From Streptomyces sp. NBC_00490 (GTDB lineage Bacteria > Actinomycetota > Actinomycetes > Streptomycetales > Streptomycetaceae): DNA of 64,000 bases. This document shows, one piece after another, positions 25,862 through 34,407 of the stretch (positions are counted from its first letter, which is position 1; every line of letters starts with the position of its first letter). The position numbers and the translations under genes are program-made. The notes under the pieces were generated by a model that did no database searches, had not been told where the DNA came from, and was given only the letters and a program-made list of their open reading frames with translations. The DNA is taken from positions 8,122,001-8,186,000 of the forward strand of contig NZ_CP107869.1 in the NCBI RefSeq assembly GCF_036013645.1, read 5' to 3'.

Positions 25862-26344
25862 TTGTCCGACGGCATGTCCGAGGATTCTGCGGATGTCGTG
25901 GGCGTGCTCACCGAACGGATCGAAGCACGCTTCGACATGGGCATGGACCAGTTGAAGGCCGCGGTCGCCGCCGCGCCGACCGCGAACCCTGACGCCACCG
26001 ACGTCGTCAAGTGGCACGGCCTTCTCGTTGAGGCCCAGGCCGTGCTGGAGCGCGCGGAGGACGACCTCCTCGCTGCACTGCATACTCAGCCCAGCGAGGT
26101 CGACGACCCTACGATGGGCCTCGCTCACCGGGTGAACGCGGCCGTCACGGCCCGCGACGGCCGGGCCCTGGTCGTGCGATGGCTCCTCGACCCGGACGCC
26201 CCAGGGAAGAAGGACCTCGCCGCAGAGCGCCTCGCCCGTCTTCGGCCCCGCACCGGGCCAGCGGTGCAGACCAGCGCCCCCAACCGGCCTGCGAGTACAG
26301 CCGCACCGGCGACGGCGTGGCGGTCGACGAGGGCCGCCCGATGA
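25862..26344 (+). CDS. Helical accessory protein, paralogue 1
   Basis: A 160-residue protein from TTG 25862 (GGAG at six bases). The body is helical and acidic: VLTERIEARFDMGMDQLKAA, then a segment ending VNAAVTARDGRALVVRWLL; a disordered tail follows. The shape LxxA...(A/V)xxRDxxxxxxxxLL recurs in the next two genes and in the one at 23817. The stop overlaps the next start (ATGA). Function unknown. Confidence 0.7.
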   Translation: MSDGMSEDSADVVGVLTERIEARFDMGMDQLKAAVAAAPTANPDATDVVKWHGLLVEAQAVLERAEDDLLAALHTQPSEVDDPTMGLAHRVNAAVTARDGRALVVRWLLDPDAPGKKDLAAERLARLRPRTGPAVQTSAPNRPASTAAPATAWRSTRAAR

Positions 26345-26784
26345 GCCGGGACAAGGCCAGCACCATGGACGGCGACCTGCAGAAGGTCTTCGGGAAGCCG
26401 GTACCCGAGCTGTACGAGGCGGCTGCCGGCCACGATGCCTCGCCAGCGTTCACCCGTGCCCTGGAGCTGCGGTCCTTCCTGGCGCTCACTGAGGAGCAGG
26501 TCGCCTGTGTCCGCGACCGCGTATACGCCGACATGGATCCCGACCGCGACATGAGCGAACTGTCGGCCGACAGGCTCCGCTTCGACGCGCAGTGGCTGGA
26601 CGCGGCACTGGAGGCCCGCGACGGCTACCGCGCCGCCCTCGGCGAGCTGCTGCGCACCATGCCCCCGCCTGCGCAGCAGGCCCGGTCCGTCCGCACGGCA
26701 CCGCTCAGCGCCACCGCAACCCTGCCCCCGTCCGCTGCCCCGGCACCCCCGCGTGCCGGGGCGGCCCGGGCCCGCCGACCGTGA
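26341..26784 (+). CDS. Helical accessory protein, paralogue 2
   Basis: A 147-residue protein. GKPVPELYEAAAGHDASPAF opens the domain; LTEEQVACVRDRVYADMDPD and LDAALEARDGYRAALGELL follow. It aligns over its whole domain with the next protein (GAPLADLEAHA..., AEAVAVREVQAKSVAAVL). The tail is Ala/Pro/Arg-rich. It starts at ATG 26341 within an ATGA overlap. Unknown role. Confidence 0.7.
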   Translation: MSRDKASTMDGDLQKVFGKPVPELYEAAAGHDASPAFTRALELRSFLALTEEQVACVRDRVYADMDPDRDMSELSADRLRFDAQWLDAALEARDGYRAALGELLRTMPPPAQQARSVRTAPLSATATLPPSAAPAPPRAGAARARRP

Positions 26785-26794
26785 AAGCCCTCGA

Positions 26795-27208
26795 TTGCCC
26801 CACCCCACGTCCACCGACATAGCCGGACGCATCGAGGACCTGTACGGCGCACCGCTCGCCGACCTCGAAGCCCACGCCCAGGCCCAGCCGCCCGGCATGC
26901 TCTCCGCCCTGCTCGGCATGCACGACGATCTCGCCCTCGCCGAGCGCAGCATCGACTTCCACCGCGACCACCTCGCCCGGCTCATCCACCCCGAGCGGCA
27001 GATCGGCCCGCACGAGGTCTCCCCCTTCCTCGAAGGTGCACGCCGCCTCGCCGAAGCCGTCGCCGTCCGCGAGGTCCAGGCCAAATCGGTCGCCGCCGTC
27101 CTGCAAAGCCTGGCCCGCATCCCGGCCCCGACGCCGGCCCCGCCGATTCCCTCGCCGCCTGCTCCAGCTCCGCCTCTTGCGGCGCAGAGCCCGGCGCACA
27201 GCCGCTGA
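26795..27208 (+). CDS. Helical accessory protein, paralogue 3
   Basis: A 137-residue protein. TTG 26795 is the best start (weak GAAAG upstream), giving PHPTSTDIAGRIEDLYGAPL. The helical domain carries DDLALAERSIDFHRDHLARL and HPERQIGPHEVSPFLEGARR, then a Pro-rich tail. Closest relative in the window is paralogue 2. Tandem duplication within the operon is likely. Confidence 0.65.
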   Translation: MPHPTSTDIAGRIEDLYGAPLADLEAHAQAQPPGMLSALLGMHDDLALAERSIDFHRDHLARLIHPERQIGPHEVSPFLEGARRLAEAVAVREVQAKSVAAVLQSLARIPAPTPAPPIPSPPAPAPPLAAQSPAHSR

Positions 27209-27250
27209 CCCGCAGGCCATCCCCCTTTCGTTCACCCAGGAGTTCCTCCC

Positions 27251-28093
27251 TTGGCCATCACCGCTCTGCCCCCTGACACCGACGCCGACATCGCCCGGGT
27301 CACCGAGGCCCTGGCCATGATCACCCCGCGCTGGAACGTGAGGATCCTCCTGGCCCTCTCCGGCCCGCCGCTGCGCTACAGCGAGCTGGCGGCCAAGGTG
27401 TCCTGGCTGCAGAACGGCCAGCTCCACCCCAAGCTCAAGGCGCTGTGCGACGCCGGACTCGTCGAACGCACCGAACACACCTCACGGCACGTGACCTACG
27501 GCCACACCAACCGTGGTGTTGCCCTGCTGCCGGTCCTGCCGATGATCGTCACCTGGGCCGAGGAACACCTGGAGAAGGCGGACCGCACGCTGCCCGCGAT
27601 CGAGCAGATCGAGGACAGCCTCACCCTGCTCACCCGGCGTCACGCCGCCGCCATCCTGTGGGTGCTCAAGTCCCGCCAGGAGGTCAGCGGGCGGGCCCTG
27701 GCCCGGATCGTGATGCCCAGCAGCGACTGGACCAACATCTACCCGCCGCTGCGGCAGCTGGTCGCCGACGGCCTCGTCCACACCAAGGGCACCGGCCGAC
27801 CCTACCGGCTCTCCGCAGCAGGCGACGGCTTGAGCCCCGTTCTCGGCACCCTATCCGCGTGGGCCGCCGGGCAGCCCCTCGACCAGGCGGCCCGGCACCC
27901 GGTCTGGGGGCACCCGCAGGCGAAACCCGCGCCGAGGCCGTGGATCAGCAGCCAGTCTCGGCCGGCCCCCACGGCGCTCCCACCCGCTCGGACACCCCAG
28001 TCTCCTCCGGTCTGGCACAACGGGGATCTCTTCTCGCACGCTGCGACCGCCCGCCCGAAGGCAGCCGTCCCGGCGGGAGGCCCGCGCCGATGA
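27251..28093 (+). CDS. HxlR-type regulator with two winged-helix domains
   Basis: A 280-residue DNA-binding protein. TTG 27251 follows AGGAG. Residues 15-100 are an HxlR winged helix (ITPRWNVRILLALSGPPLRY, YSELAAKVSWLQNGQLHPKL, GLVERTEHTSRHVTYGHTNR). Residues 120-205 repeat the fold (LLTRRHAAAILWVLKSRQEV, LRQLVADGLVHTKGTGRPYR). HxlR proteins normally have one domain and work as dimers; here the dimer may be fused. A disordered tail follows. It is coupled to another winged-helix gene and an MFS gene, so it probably controls them. Confidence 0.8.
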   Translation: MAITALPPDTDADIARVTEALAMITPRWNVRILLALSGPPLRYSELAAKVSWLQNGQLHPKLKALCDAGLVERTEHTSRHVTYGHTNRGVALLPVLPMIVTWAEEHLEKADRTLPAIEQIEDSLTLLTRRHAAAILWVLKSRQEVSGRALARIVMPSSDWTNIYPPLRQLVADGLVHTKGTGRPYRLSAAGDGLSPVLGTLSAWAAGQPLDQAARHPVWGHPQAKPAPRPWISSQSRPAPTALPPARTPQSPPVWHNGDLFSHAATARPKAAVPAGGPRR

Positions 28094-28569
28094 GCACCCC
28101 CTTTACCTCTGCCGAAGCGCAGCGCGCTGTCGAACTGCTCGCCTCGCGGCCCTTGGTCCGCCTGGTCACCGAGATCGACGACAACGGCGCCATACCGCCG
28201 CGACGGCTGGCCGGCACCCTGCCCGACCTCTCCACGCACCAACTGCGCAGCGCATCCGGCACGGCCCGCACCCACGGTCTCATCCGGATCGCGCCCGGCA
28301 CCGGTCTGGAACTGACTGAGGCTGGGATGGAGTTGGCCGGCCTGTACGACGCGATGGCCCGCTGGGCCCGGCGTCACGCCGTCCCGGCCCCCGTCTGCGA
28401 GTTCAGCAGCCGCATTCGGCACGTCCTTGCCCTGTTGGCACCATCGCTCATCACTGAGCGCGCCGACGGAGCGGAGGCGGGCCTGGCCCGTCTCCGCACG
28501 CTCCTGATCCAGTGGCTGGCCGACAACCTCCAGGTGGCCAGGGTGTCCGAACCTGAGCCGGTCGCGTGA
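28090..28569 (+). CDS. Winged-helix regulator
   Basis: A 159-residue protein starting at ATG 28090 in an ATGA overlap. LVTEIDDNGAIPPRRLAGTL, THQLRSASGTARTHGLIRIA and GLELTEAGMELAGLYDAM form a winged helix like the preceding protein. The C-terminal 60 residues are helical and may dimerise. Its stop overlaps the GTG of the MFS gene. Probable local regulator. Confidence 0.75.
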   Translation: MSTPFTSAEAQRAVELLASRPLVRLVTEIDDNGAIPPRRLAGTLPDLSTHQLRSASGTARTHGLIRIAPGTGLELTEAGMELAGLYDAMARWARRHAVPAPVCEFSSRIRHVLALLAPSLITERADGAEAGLARLRTLLIQWLADNLQVARVSEPEPVA

Positions 28570-29801
28570 GCGAAGCGGTCACACCCCGGCACGCGCGCCA
28601 CACCGACGGGCTGATGCGCAGCATCTACCTACCGCGCACGACGGACGCGTTGGCGTTCGCGATGTCCACCTACGGCATCCCGCTGCTCGTCCTGGCCACG
28701 ACGCGCTCCGCCGCGCTGACGGGCGCAGCCTTCGCCCTAGAGTGGATCCCGCGGCTGGCTGCGTTCGGGTGGGCCGGATCGGTTGTCGACCGGCGCGGTG
28801 CTGCGATGGTCTTCCACCTGGCCTCCCTGGGCCGGGCGCTGGCCCTCGCCGCCGGCGCGGTCCTGCTCCACCTCCACCCATCCGGCACTGTGGCGAGCGC
28901 GACCGTGATGGTGCTGGCGGCGACGACCGGCGTGCTCACCGAGTTCAGCTATATCGCGGCCGAGACCGCGGGCGCTGCCGCTGGCCGCCGAACAGGACGG
29001 CGGGCCCACCGTGTCCAGGCCGTCCTGCTCGGTATCGACCAGACGGCGACCCTGGCCGGTCCGGCGCTCGCCGGGGTGCTCCTGCTTGCCGGTCCGCCGT
29101 TGATGCTCGCGGTGATCACCGTGCTCTCGTTGCTTGCCGCGCTGCTTGCCCTGCGAACTCCGCACTCGCCCGTGGCACCGGCCCGTGCGCCGAAGGGGAG
29201 GTTCAGGGCCGGACTGCTCACGGGGTGGCGCACCATCCGCTCGCTTCCCGCGCTCGGCTGGCTCGTGACCGGGCTGACCCTGTCGAACCTGGCCACCGGC
29301 CTTCTTCAAGCGGCCGGTCCCGTGATCGTCGTCAAGCACTTCGGGCAGTCCACCACCGCAGTCGGCCTCGTCTGGTCCGCCGCTGCCGCAGCGACGCTCC
29401 TCAGCGTCACGCTCTGCCGGTTCGCGCTCGACCGCCTCGGCCTGTGGCCGGTCGGCGCCGCCTGCGCCGCCCTCGCCTCGCTCGGCTGTCTCGCCGCTGC
29501 CCAGGCTCCCGACTACCAGTCCTACCTGGTCCTGGTCGCGGTCCTCATGGCGGGCGAAGGCGGCATGACGGTCGTCCTGCGCACCCTGCGCGCCCGCCTG
29601 ATCCCTCCGGAGAAGTTCGGCAGCACCCTGTCGGCGACCATCCTCATCCTCCTGCTGCCCTTCCCCGTCGCCGGCGTGCTCACCGCGCTCACTCCGCCCG
29701 CCGCGCTGGGCCACGTCATCACCGTCTGTGCCGCGCTGCAGGCCCTCGGTCTGTTCTGCGCCTTCGCCCGCCTGCGAACCGATCCCGCCCTGCGCACCTG
29801 A
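28566..29801 (+). CDS. MFS exporter
   Basis: A 411-residue permease with about 12 membrane helices in two sets of six. The signature loop between helices 2 and 3 reads WAGSVVDRRGAAM. The central loop after helix 6 holds APKGRFRAGLLTGWRTIR. The type is close to drug or metabolite exporters such as those paired with peptide synthetases. GTG 28566 is coupled to the regulator upstream. An ATP-grasp ligase gene follows one small gene later, so its substrate may be the ligase product. Confidence 0.85.
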   Translation: MSEAVTPRHARHTDGLMRSIYLPRTTDALAFAMSTYGIPLLVLATTRSAALTGAAFALEWIPRLAAFGWAGSVVDRRGAAMVFHLASLGRALALAAGAVLLHLHPSGTVASATVMVLAATTGVLTEFSYIAAETAGAAAGRRTGRRAHRVQAVLLGIDQTATLAGPALAGVLLLAGPPLMLAVITVLSLLAALLALRTPHSPVAPARAPKGRFRAGLLTGWRTIRSLPALGWLVTGLTLSNLATGLLQAAGPVIVVKHFGQSTTAVGLVWSAAAAATLLSVTLCRFALDRLGLWPVGAACAALASLGCLAAAQAPDYQSYLVLVAVLMAGEGGMTVVLRTLRARLIPPEKFGSTLSATILILLLPFPVAGVLTALTPPAALGHVITVCAALQALGLFCAFARLRTDPALRT

Positions 29802-29833
29802 CCCTGCTGCGTCCCCAGCCTGTGGAGAACTTC

Positions 29834-30136
29834 ATGTCCATTGCCGCCCTTGGATCGCACCGCGCGACTGGTCGCACCATCACCGAGCAGTTCCACGCCT
29901 TCGACGCCCACAACCCGTACGTCTACCGGGCCCTGGAGCGCATGGCCGCTCGCCGCCTGGCCGCCGGCGCAACCCGGGTCAGCTTGAAGGACCTGTTCGA
30001 GGACCTGCGCCGCCAGCTCCCTCATGGGGTCGCCGGACTGAACAACAACTACACCGCCCTCTACGCCCGCCGCCTGATCAGCGAACACCCTCACTGGGCT
30101 GCGGCGTTCGAGCTGCGCCGCCGCCGTGCCGCCTGA
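29834..30136 (+). CDS. Small conserved basic protein
   Basis: A 100-residue protein, ATG 29834 with GGAG eight bases upstream. Sequence VYRALERMAARRLAAGATRV, then SLKDLFEDLRRQLP and LNNNYTALYARRLISEHPHW, ending basic. The pattern recalls small phage and plasmid proteins with an NNNYxxxYAR motif, but I cannot name it. It separates the exporter from the ATP-grasp gene, in the same operon. Confidence 0.75.
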   Translation: MSIAALGSHRATGRTITEQFHAFDAHNPYVYRALERMAARRLAAGATRVSLKDLFEDLRRQLPHGVAGLNNNYTALYARRLISEHPHWAAAFELRRRRAA

Positions 30137-30188
30137 GACACCCCTCTCTTGCCTCGTCCCGCCGTCCACCGATACGGAGAACCTCTTC

Positions 30189-31418
30189 TTGTCCGCTCGT
30201 CCTCTCGTGCTCGTCGTTTCTCCTGGCGACGAGACCTACCGCGGCTACTGCCTGGAGCAGGTGGCCGCCGCGTACGACGTCGTCCTGCTCACCGGCACCG
30301 AGCCGTCGTGGGAGAAGCCGTTCATCGTCGACCACACCGTGGTCGATCTGAGCGACCCCGCAGCGGTGCTCGCCGGCGGCCGGGCGCTGGCCGAGCACCA
30401 TGACCTTGCCGGCGTGGTCACCTGGGACGAGTGGCACCTCGTCTCCACCGCCCGTCTCGCCCGCGCGCTCGGTCTGTCCTCGACGTCCGTCGAGGTGATG
30501 CGGGCCTGTCGCAACAAGGCCACCGCCCGGGCTCTGTTCGCCCGCCATGGGGTGCCCTCGGCCGCCTCGATGAGGGCGCGGACTCTACTGGAGGCCGGCC
30601 TGGCGACGATAACCCTCGGCCTGCCGGCGGTCATCAAGCCCGCGGCCTTCGCGGGCAGCATCGGAGTGATCCGCGTCGACCGGCCCGAAGAACTGCCCGC
30701 CGCGTTCGCGTTCGCCTCGGCCGGTGCGAGCCGCAGTCGCGAGGACACCGGCGTCCTGGTCGAGGAGTACCTTGACGGGCCGGAATTCTCGGTCGAATGC
30801 GTCACCCACCGCGGAGCGACCACGGCGGTCGCCGTGACCCGCAAGCACCTGGGCCCCGCGCCGTACTTCGACGAGGCCGGGCACACCGTCGATGCCGCCG
30901 ACCCGCTCCTGGCCCAGGTCGCCCCGGCCGCCGCTGCTGCGGTCAAGGCCCTGGGGATCACCGACGGTGTGCAGCACGTCGAGCTGCGCCTGGTGGACGG
31001 TCGGCCGCGGTTGATCGAGGTCAATGCCAGGATCGGCGGCGACATGATCGGCCACCTTGTCCGTCTGGCCACCGGCATAGACCTGCCCCGGGCCGCCGCC
31101 GACCTCGCCTGCGGCCGAGCGCCGGACCTCACCCCGACTCGCAGCGGGGCCGCGGGCATCCGCATGCTCTACCCGGATACCTCCGGCACCCTGACCGCCC
31201 GGCACATCAACCAGCCCTTCGCCGCCCACACCCCCTGGCTGCGCCAGGTGCAGTGGATCCGCGAGATCGGCGACGAGCTCGTCCTGTCGCCCGAGGGCGA
31301 CCTGTTCACCGCCCGGGCCGGGTTCTACATCGTCACCGGCCGCACCACCGCCGAGGTCACCGAACGCCTCGACACCGCCGCCGACGAGATCACCGTCACC
31401 ACGAGGGCAGACCGATGA
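30189..31418 (+). CDS. ATP-grasp carboxylate-amine ligase
   Basis: A 409-residue ATP-grasp enzyme. TTG 30189 follows GGAGA at eight bases and gives SARPLVLVVSPGDETYRGYC. The N-terminal domain ends near residue 110 (MRACRNKATARALF). The ATP-binding lid has LPAVIKPAAFAGSIGVIRV. LVEEYLDGPEFSVE and later LRLVDGRPRLIEVNARIGGD supply the metal-binding Glu/Asn of the family. Enzymes of this type join amino acids or other acids to amines. With the MFS exporter two genes upstream, it suggests a small peptide product. Confidence 0.85.
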   Translation: MSARPLVLVVSPGDETYRGYCLEQVAAAYDVVLLTGTEPSWEKPFIVDHTVVDLSDPAAVLAGGRALAEHHDLAGVVTWDEWHLVSTARLARALGLSSTSVEVMRACRNKATARALFARHGVPSAASMRARTLLEAGLATITLGLPAVIKPAAFAGSIGVIRVDRPEELPAAFAFASAGASRSREDTGVLVEEYLDGPEFSVECVTHRGATTAVAVTRKHLGPAPYFDEAGHTVDAADPLLAQVAPAAAAAVKALGITDGVQHVELRLVDGRPRLIEVNARIGGDMIGHLVRLATGIDLPRAAADLACGRAPDLTPTRSGAAGIRMLYPDTSGTLTARHINQPFAAHTPWLRQVQWIREIGDELVLSPEGDLFTARAGFYIVTGRTTAEVTERLDTAADEITVTTRADR

Positions 31419-32287
31419 ACTCACAGCCCGATTCGCACCACGAGATCGACGGCGACGTCTACGTCTCCCCGCGCCACCTCGCCTCCACCACCGGAGCCGG
31501 CGACCCCGCCCTCGCCCCGTTGCTCGACCTCGGCTGGGACCTGCGGTACGACGAGGACTCCAACGTGTACGTGAGCGCTCCCGACCGGCGCGTGCGCCTG
31601 GGCTACCTGCCCGAAGGCGAGGACGACGGGCTCTGGCGCATCAACGCCTACAAGGACTCCTTCGGACCGCCGGCGTGGGGCGTCTGCTTTAACGACCGCG
31701 TTCCCACCGAGTTTGTCCAGGCGTTCACCACCATGCTGGCCACGGCGTACGAGCAGGGGCCGGATGCTTACCTTGCTCGTCCGATCTCCGGCATCGACGA
31801 GCACGATCCCTTCCTCGCGGTCGTGCCGCTTCTGAAGCAGGGTTGGGAGATCGACCGTCCGCGCTGGGGCGTCTTCGCGGTCCAGGCCCCGGATGGGCTC
31901 GCCGGCATGGAGTTCACCACCGGCGACCTCGATCCGGAAGCCGAACTGACCACGCGCGACGCGCGCTGGCAGTTGTGGGCGGGCAAGTCCATCGACCGGC
32001 CCGTCTGGTACGCCACGGCCAGCACCGACACCCCGGTCGCCCTGCTCACCGCCGTCACCGAGTGCGTCGCCGATCCGGCTCCCCTGCCCCGGTGGCGCGA
32101 GTTGACCTCCAGCTACATCAAGGGGATGGCCCAGCTCACCCCGATCCTCCCGCCGGGCCCGTCGGCTCCCACTCCGCTCGACGTGCAGCGGGCCGTCTCC
32201 TCCCGCCGTCCGGCTGCGCTGCCCGCGGCCAGCGTCCCGCGCTGGAGCACCACCAGCCGACCGGCCCTGCCCGGCCCGCGCCTGTAG
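31415..32287 (+). CDS. DUF317 protein
   Basis: A 290-residue protein from ATG 31415 (ATGA overlap with the ligase). Two DUF317 repeats are visible: residues 13-110 (VYVSPRHLAST, LLDLGWDLRYDEDSNVYVSA, LWRINAYKD, WGVCFNDRVPTEFV) and 125-215 (LLKQGWEIDRPRWGVFAVQA, WQLWAGKSIDRPVWYATAST). DUF317 is found in Streptomyces and its plasmids and has no known function. A disordered tail follows. Confidence 0.85.
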   Translation: MNSQPDSHHEIDGDVYVSPRHLASTTGAGDPALAPLLDLGWDLRYDEDSNVYVSAPDRRVRLGYLPEGEDDGLWRINAYKDSFGPPAWGVCFNDRVPTEFVQAFTTMLATAYEQGPDAYLARPISGIDEHDPFLAVVPLLKQGWEIDRPRWGVFAVQAPDGLAGMEFTTGDLDPEAELTTRDARWQLWAGKSIDRPVWYATASTDTPVALLTAVTECVADPAPLPRWRELTSSYIKGMAQLTPILPPGPSAPTPLDVQRAVSSRRPAALPAASVPRWSTTSRPALPGPRL

Positions 32288-32316
32288 GACCAGCCAGACC
32301 TCGACCGGAGCCTCTC

Positions 32317-32805
32317 TTGTCCCTGCAAGCCGCCGAGTTCTTCGCCGAGCTGTGCCTTCCCTTCCACGACCACACCGTTGTTGGCAACACCTACTTCGCT
32401 GTCCCGATCCCCGATGCACCGCTGCGGATGCGGATCGACTTCACCCGCACCATCCACGCGGACACCTACGGAGGGCTGCGTGTCGCCGTCGTTCACCCGG
32501 AACGCGGCGAGATCGACGCGGTGGCGCTCAGCTTCGTGGACCACGGGACCTTCCACCGCCGCGATGAAGCCACCAATACCCGGCCGAACACCAAGCAGTA
32601 CGGCACCTTCGACACCTATCACCGCCCTGGCCGCCCGCCGTGGGACGGGGCCGTCACCACCGGGCTGCGCGACGCCATCGAGCAGTACACCGCCGTCTGG
32701 TTCCCCGGCGCCTGGGCCGCGTCCAAGCCCAGGCGGGCGGCTGGCCGTACCCCGCGCAGCACTCCCACCCAGCCGGCTACCCCAGTCGTCGGCCGCACCC
32801 GCTGA
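32317..32805 (+). CDS. Conserved hypothetical protein
   Basis: A 162-residue protein. TTG 32317 stands six bases after GGAG and gives SLQAAEFFAELCLPFHDHTV. It is a compact beta-rich domain (YFAVPIPDAPLRMRIDFTRT, LRVAVVHPERGEIDAVALSF) with a DTYHRPGRPPWDG loop and a helical C-terminus. Family unknown. It sits between DUF317 and the surface protein. Confidence 0.75.
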   Translation: MSLQAAEFFAELCLPFHDHTVVGNTYFAVPIPDAPLRMRIDFTRTIHADTYGGLRVAVVHPERGEIDAVALSFVDHGTFHRRDEATNTRPNTKQYGTFDTYHRPGRPPWDGAVTTGLRDAIEQYTAVWFPGAWAASKPRRAAGRTPRSTPTQPATPVVGRTR

Positions 32806-32838
32806 CCTCCCCCGACCGATCAAGGAGTCCTCTTCCCC

Positions 32839-33858
32839 GTGCACGCATGTCTCGTCCGATCTGCTGCTGCCCTCGCTGTCGCGGCCAGCACCCTGAGCTG
32901 GGCGCCGGCCGCGAGTGCCGAGCCCTCCGAACCGACCCCCTCGGCCTCCGCCGCTCCCGCCGCGACACCGGCTTCGGACGCGGGCAGCGTCGAGATCACT
33001 ACGAAGGACACGGCCGGAGACGTCTTGCCCGGCGCCGCGTTCCTGCTGCTCGACTCCGCCGGCCAGGAAGCCGCACGCGGACAGAGCGACGTCCAGGGGA
33101 GGCTGACCTTCCCCGACCTCGCGCCGGGCGTCTACCGGCTCAAGCAGACGGCTTCCGGCAGCCCGCTCCACGAGGTTGTCAGCGATCAGGACGTCATCGT
33201 CACCCCGGGCGCGACCACACGGCTGACGATCACCGACCCGTTCAAGGCCGCCAAGGTCCTCCTGCAGGCCAAGGACGACAAGACCGGAAGGCTCCTGCCC
33301 GGCGCGACCGTGAACATCGGCACCGGCACCTCCACGCTGCTCACCCTGACTACCGGCACCAAGGGCGCCGCCTCCGGAGAACTGCCCGTGTCGAGCCGCA
33401 GGACGCAGTTCTGGGTCAAGGAGATCAAGGCTCCTGCCGGCTACGACCTCCACAAGCCGACGAAGACGTTTACCGCAGGTCCCGGCGCCCCGGTGACGGT
33501 GACCGTCACCAACGCCAAGACGGCCACCGACCCGAAGCCTGACCCCTCCAGCAAGCCGACGCACAGGCCCACCGACTCCCCGTCCAGTCCGGGCAAGCCG
33601 AACAGCGGTACCGCAGGTGCCACGCCCTCCGCCTCGGGCAGCGACACACCGGAGCCCGACTCCTCACCCGTCGCCGCGACCTCGGTCAAGGACTCCACGC
33701 AGAAAACGTCGACGGGCTCCCTCGCCCACACCGGAGCCGACGCCACACCGTGGCTGATCGGTGGCGCGGCGGTGCTGATCGCAGCAGGAGGAGGCGCTCT
33801 CCTCCTGGCACGCCGCAGCCGCACGGACAGCCCCACCGACGACTCCCCCGAGAGCTGA
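32839..33858 (+). CDS. Sortase-anchored SpaA/Cna_B-type surface protein
   Basis: A 339-residue exported protein. The signal peptide (ACLVRSAAALAVAASTLSWA) ends near residue 28. Two Cna_B/SpaA-like domains follow: GSVEITTKDTAGDVLPGAAF with FPDLAPGVYRLKQT, and VLLQAKDDKTGRLLPGATVN with EIKAPAGYDL. Such domains form internal isopeptide bonds. A Ser/Pro/Thr stalk leads to LAHTG (295-299), a membrane helix and a short tail, a sortase signal of the LAxTG type used in Streptomyces. GTG 32839. It could serve cell contact between mating hyphae. Confidence 0.9.
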   Translation: MHACLVRSAAALAVAASTLSWAPAASAEPSEPTPSASAAPAATPASDAGSVEITTKDTAGDVLPGAAFLLLDSAGQEAARGQSDVQGRLTFPDLAPGVYRLKQTASGSPLHEVVSDQDVIVTPGATTRLTITDPFKAAKVLLQAKDDKTGRLLPGATVNIGTGTSTLLTLTTGTKGAASGELPVSSRRTQFWVKEIKAPAGYDLHKPTKTFTAGPGAPVTVTVTNAKTATDPKPDPSSKPTHRPTDSPSSPGKPNSGTAGATPSASGSDTPEPDSSPVAATSVKDSTQKTSTGSLAHTGADATPWLIGGAAVLIAAGGGALLLARRSRTDSPTDDSPES

Positions 33859-33880
33859 CCCGCACTCCCCCTCCACGACT

Positions 33881-33921
33881 CAGAGCCCCCGGATTCCACA
33901 GCCTGGAATCCGGGGGCTCTG
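33881..33921 (+). terminator. Strong 18-bp hairpin closing the accessory operon
   Basis: Arms CAGAGCCCCCGGATTCCA (33881-33898) and TGGAATCCGGGGGCTCTG (33904-33921) pair perfectly around CAGCC. It lies 23 bases after the surface-protein stop. Streptomyces terminators often lack a U-tract, as here. Confidence 0.8.
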
Positions 33922-33960
33922 GCGTCCACGAACGCGGGCGGACCTCGTTACGCTGCCGCA

Positions 33961-34335
33961 GTGATCGACCCCTCTTCGCTCCCCGGCGATCCCTTCGAGC
34001 TGCACCTGCGCACTCCTATGACGACGAACTCTGGGACACACTGCAGGCCGACACGCTGGAGCGCTGGGACGTTGCCGTCCTGCACCGCCGACGCACCTGC
34101 GCCGCGGGGCACGAACTGGTCGGCCCCAGCGGGTACGTGACGTTCTACCGGGTGCACCTCGACCGAGGCCGCAACGCCTTCTGGGCCATGGAGGAGGAGT
34201 CCGAAGAACTGTACGAGACCGCCCAGGTCCTTCTCGATCCCGAGACGGGCTCCTTCACCGACGAAGTCAGTGAAGGACTCTTACGCTGTCTCAAGTTGAT
34301 GGCACAGCCGGTCCGTCTCACTTGTCGGCGGCGGC
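33961..34335 (+). pseudogene. Small conserved gene, frameshifted and cut by an IS element
   Basis: GTG 33961 opens VIDPSSLPGDPFELHLR. After 34011 the sensible reading continues in another frame (SYDDELWDTLQADTLERWDV, CAAGHELVGPSGYVTFYRVH, DPETGSFTDEVSEGL), so one base is gained or lost. The reading then runs into the left end of the IS element. I find no continuation on the right side, so the end may be deleted. Function unknown. Confidence 0.55.
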
Positions 34336-34342
34336 TGAATCC

Positions 34343-34399
34343 TGGTTCTGGATCACTTTTAGTGCCGGGGCCACGGAGGGTCACCACAAGCGCGATCAT
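34343..34399. repeat. IS left inverted repeat
   Basis: Starts TGGTTCTGGATCACTTTTAG and ends CAAGCGCGATCAT. It is the reverse complement of 36027-36083 without mismatch; similarity continues into AACGGCC just inside the element after one differing base. Confidence 0.85.
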
Positions 34400-34407
34400 A
34401 AACGGCC

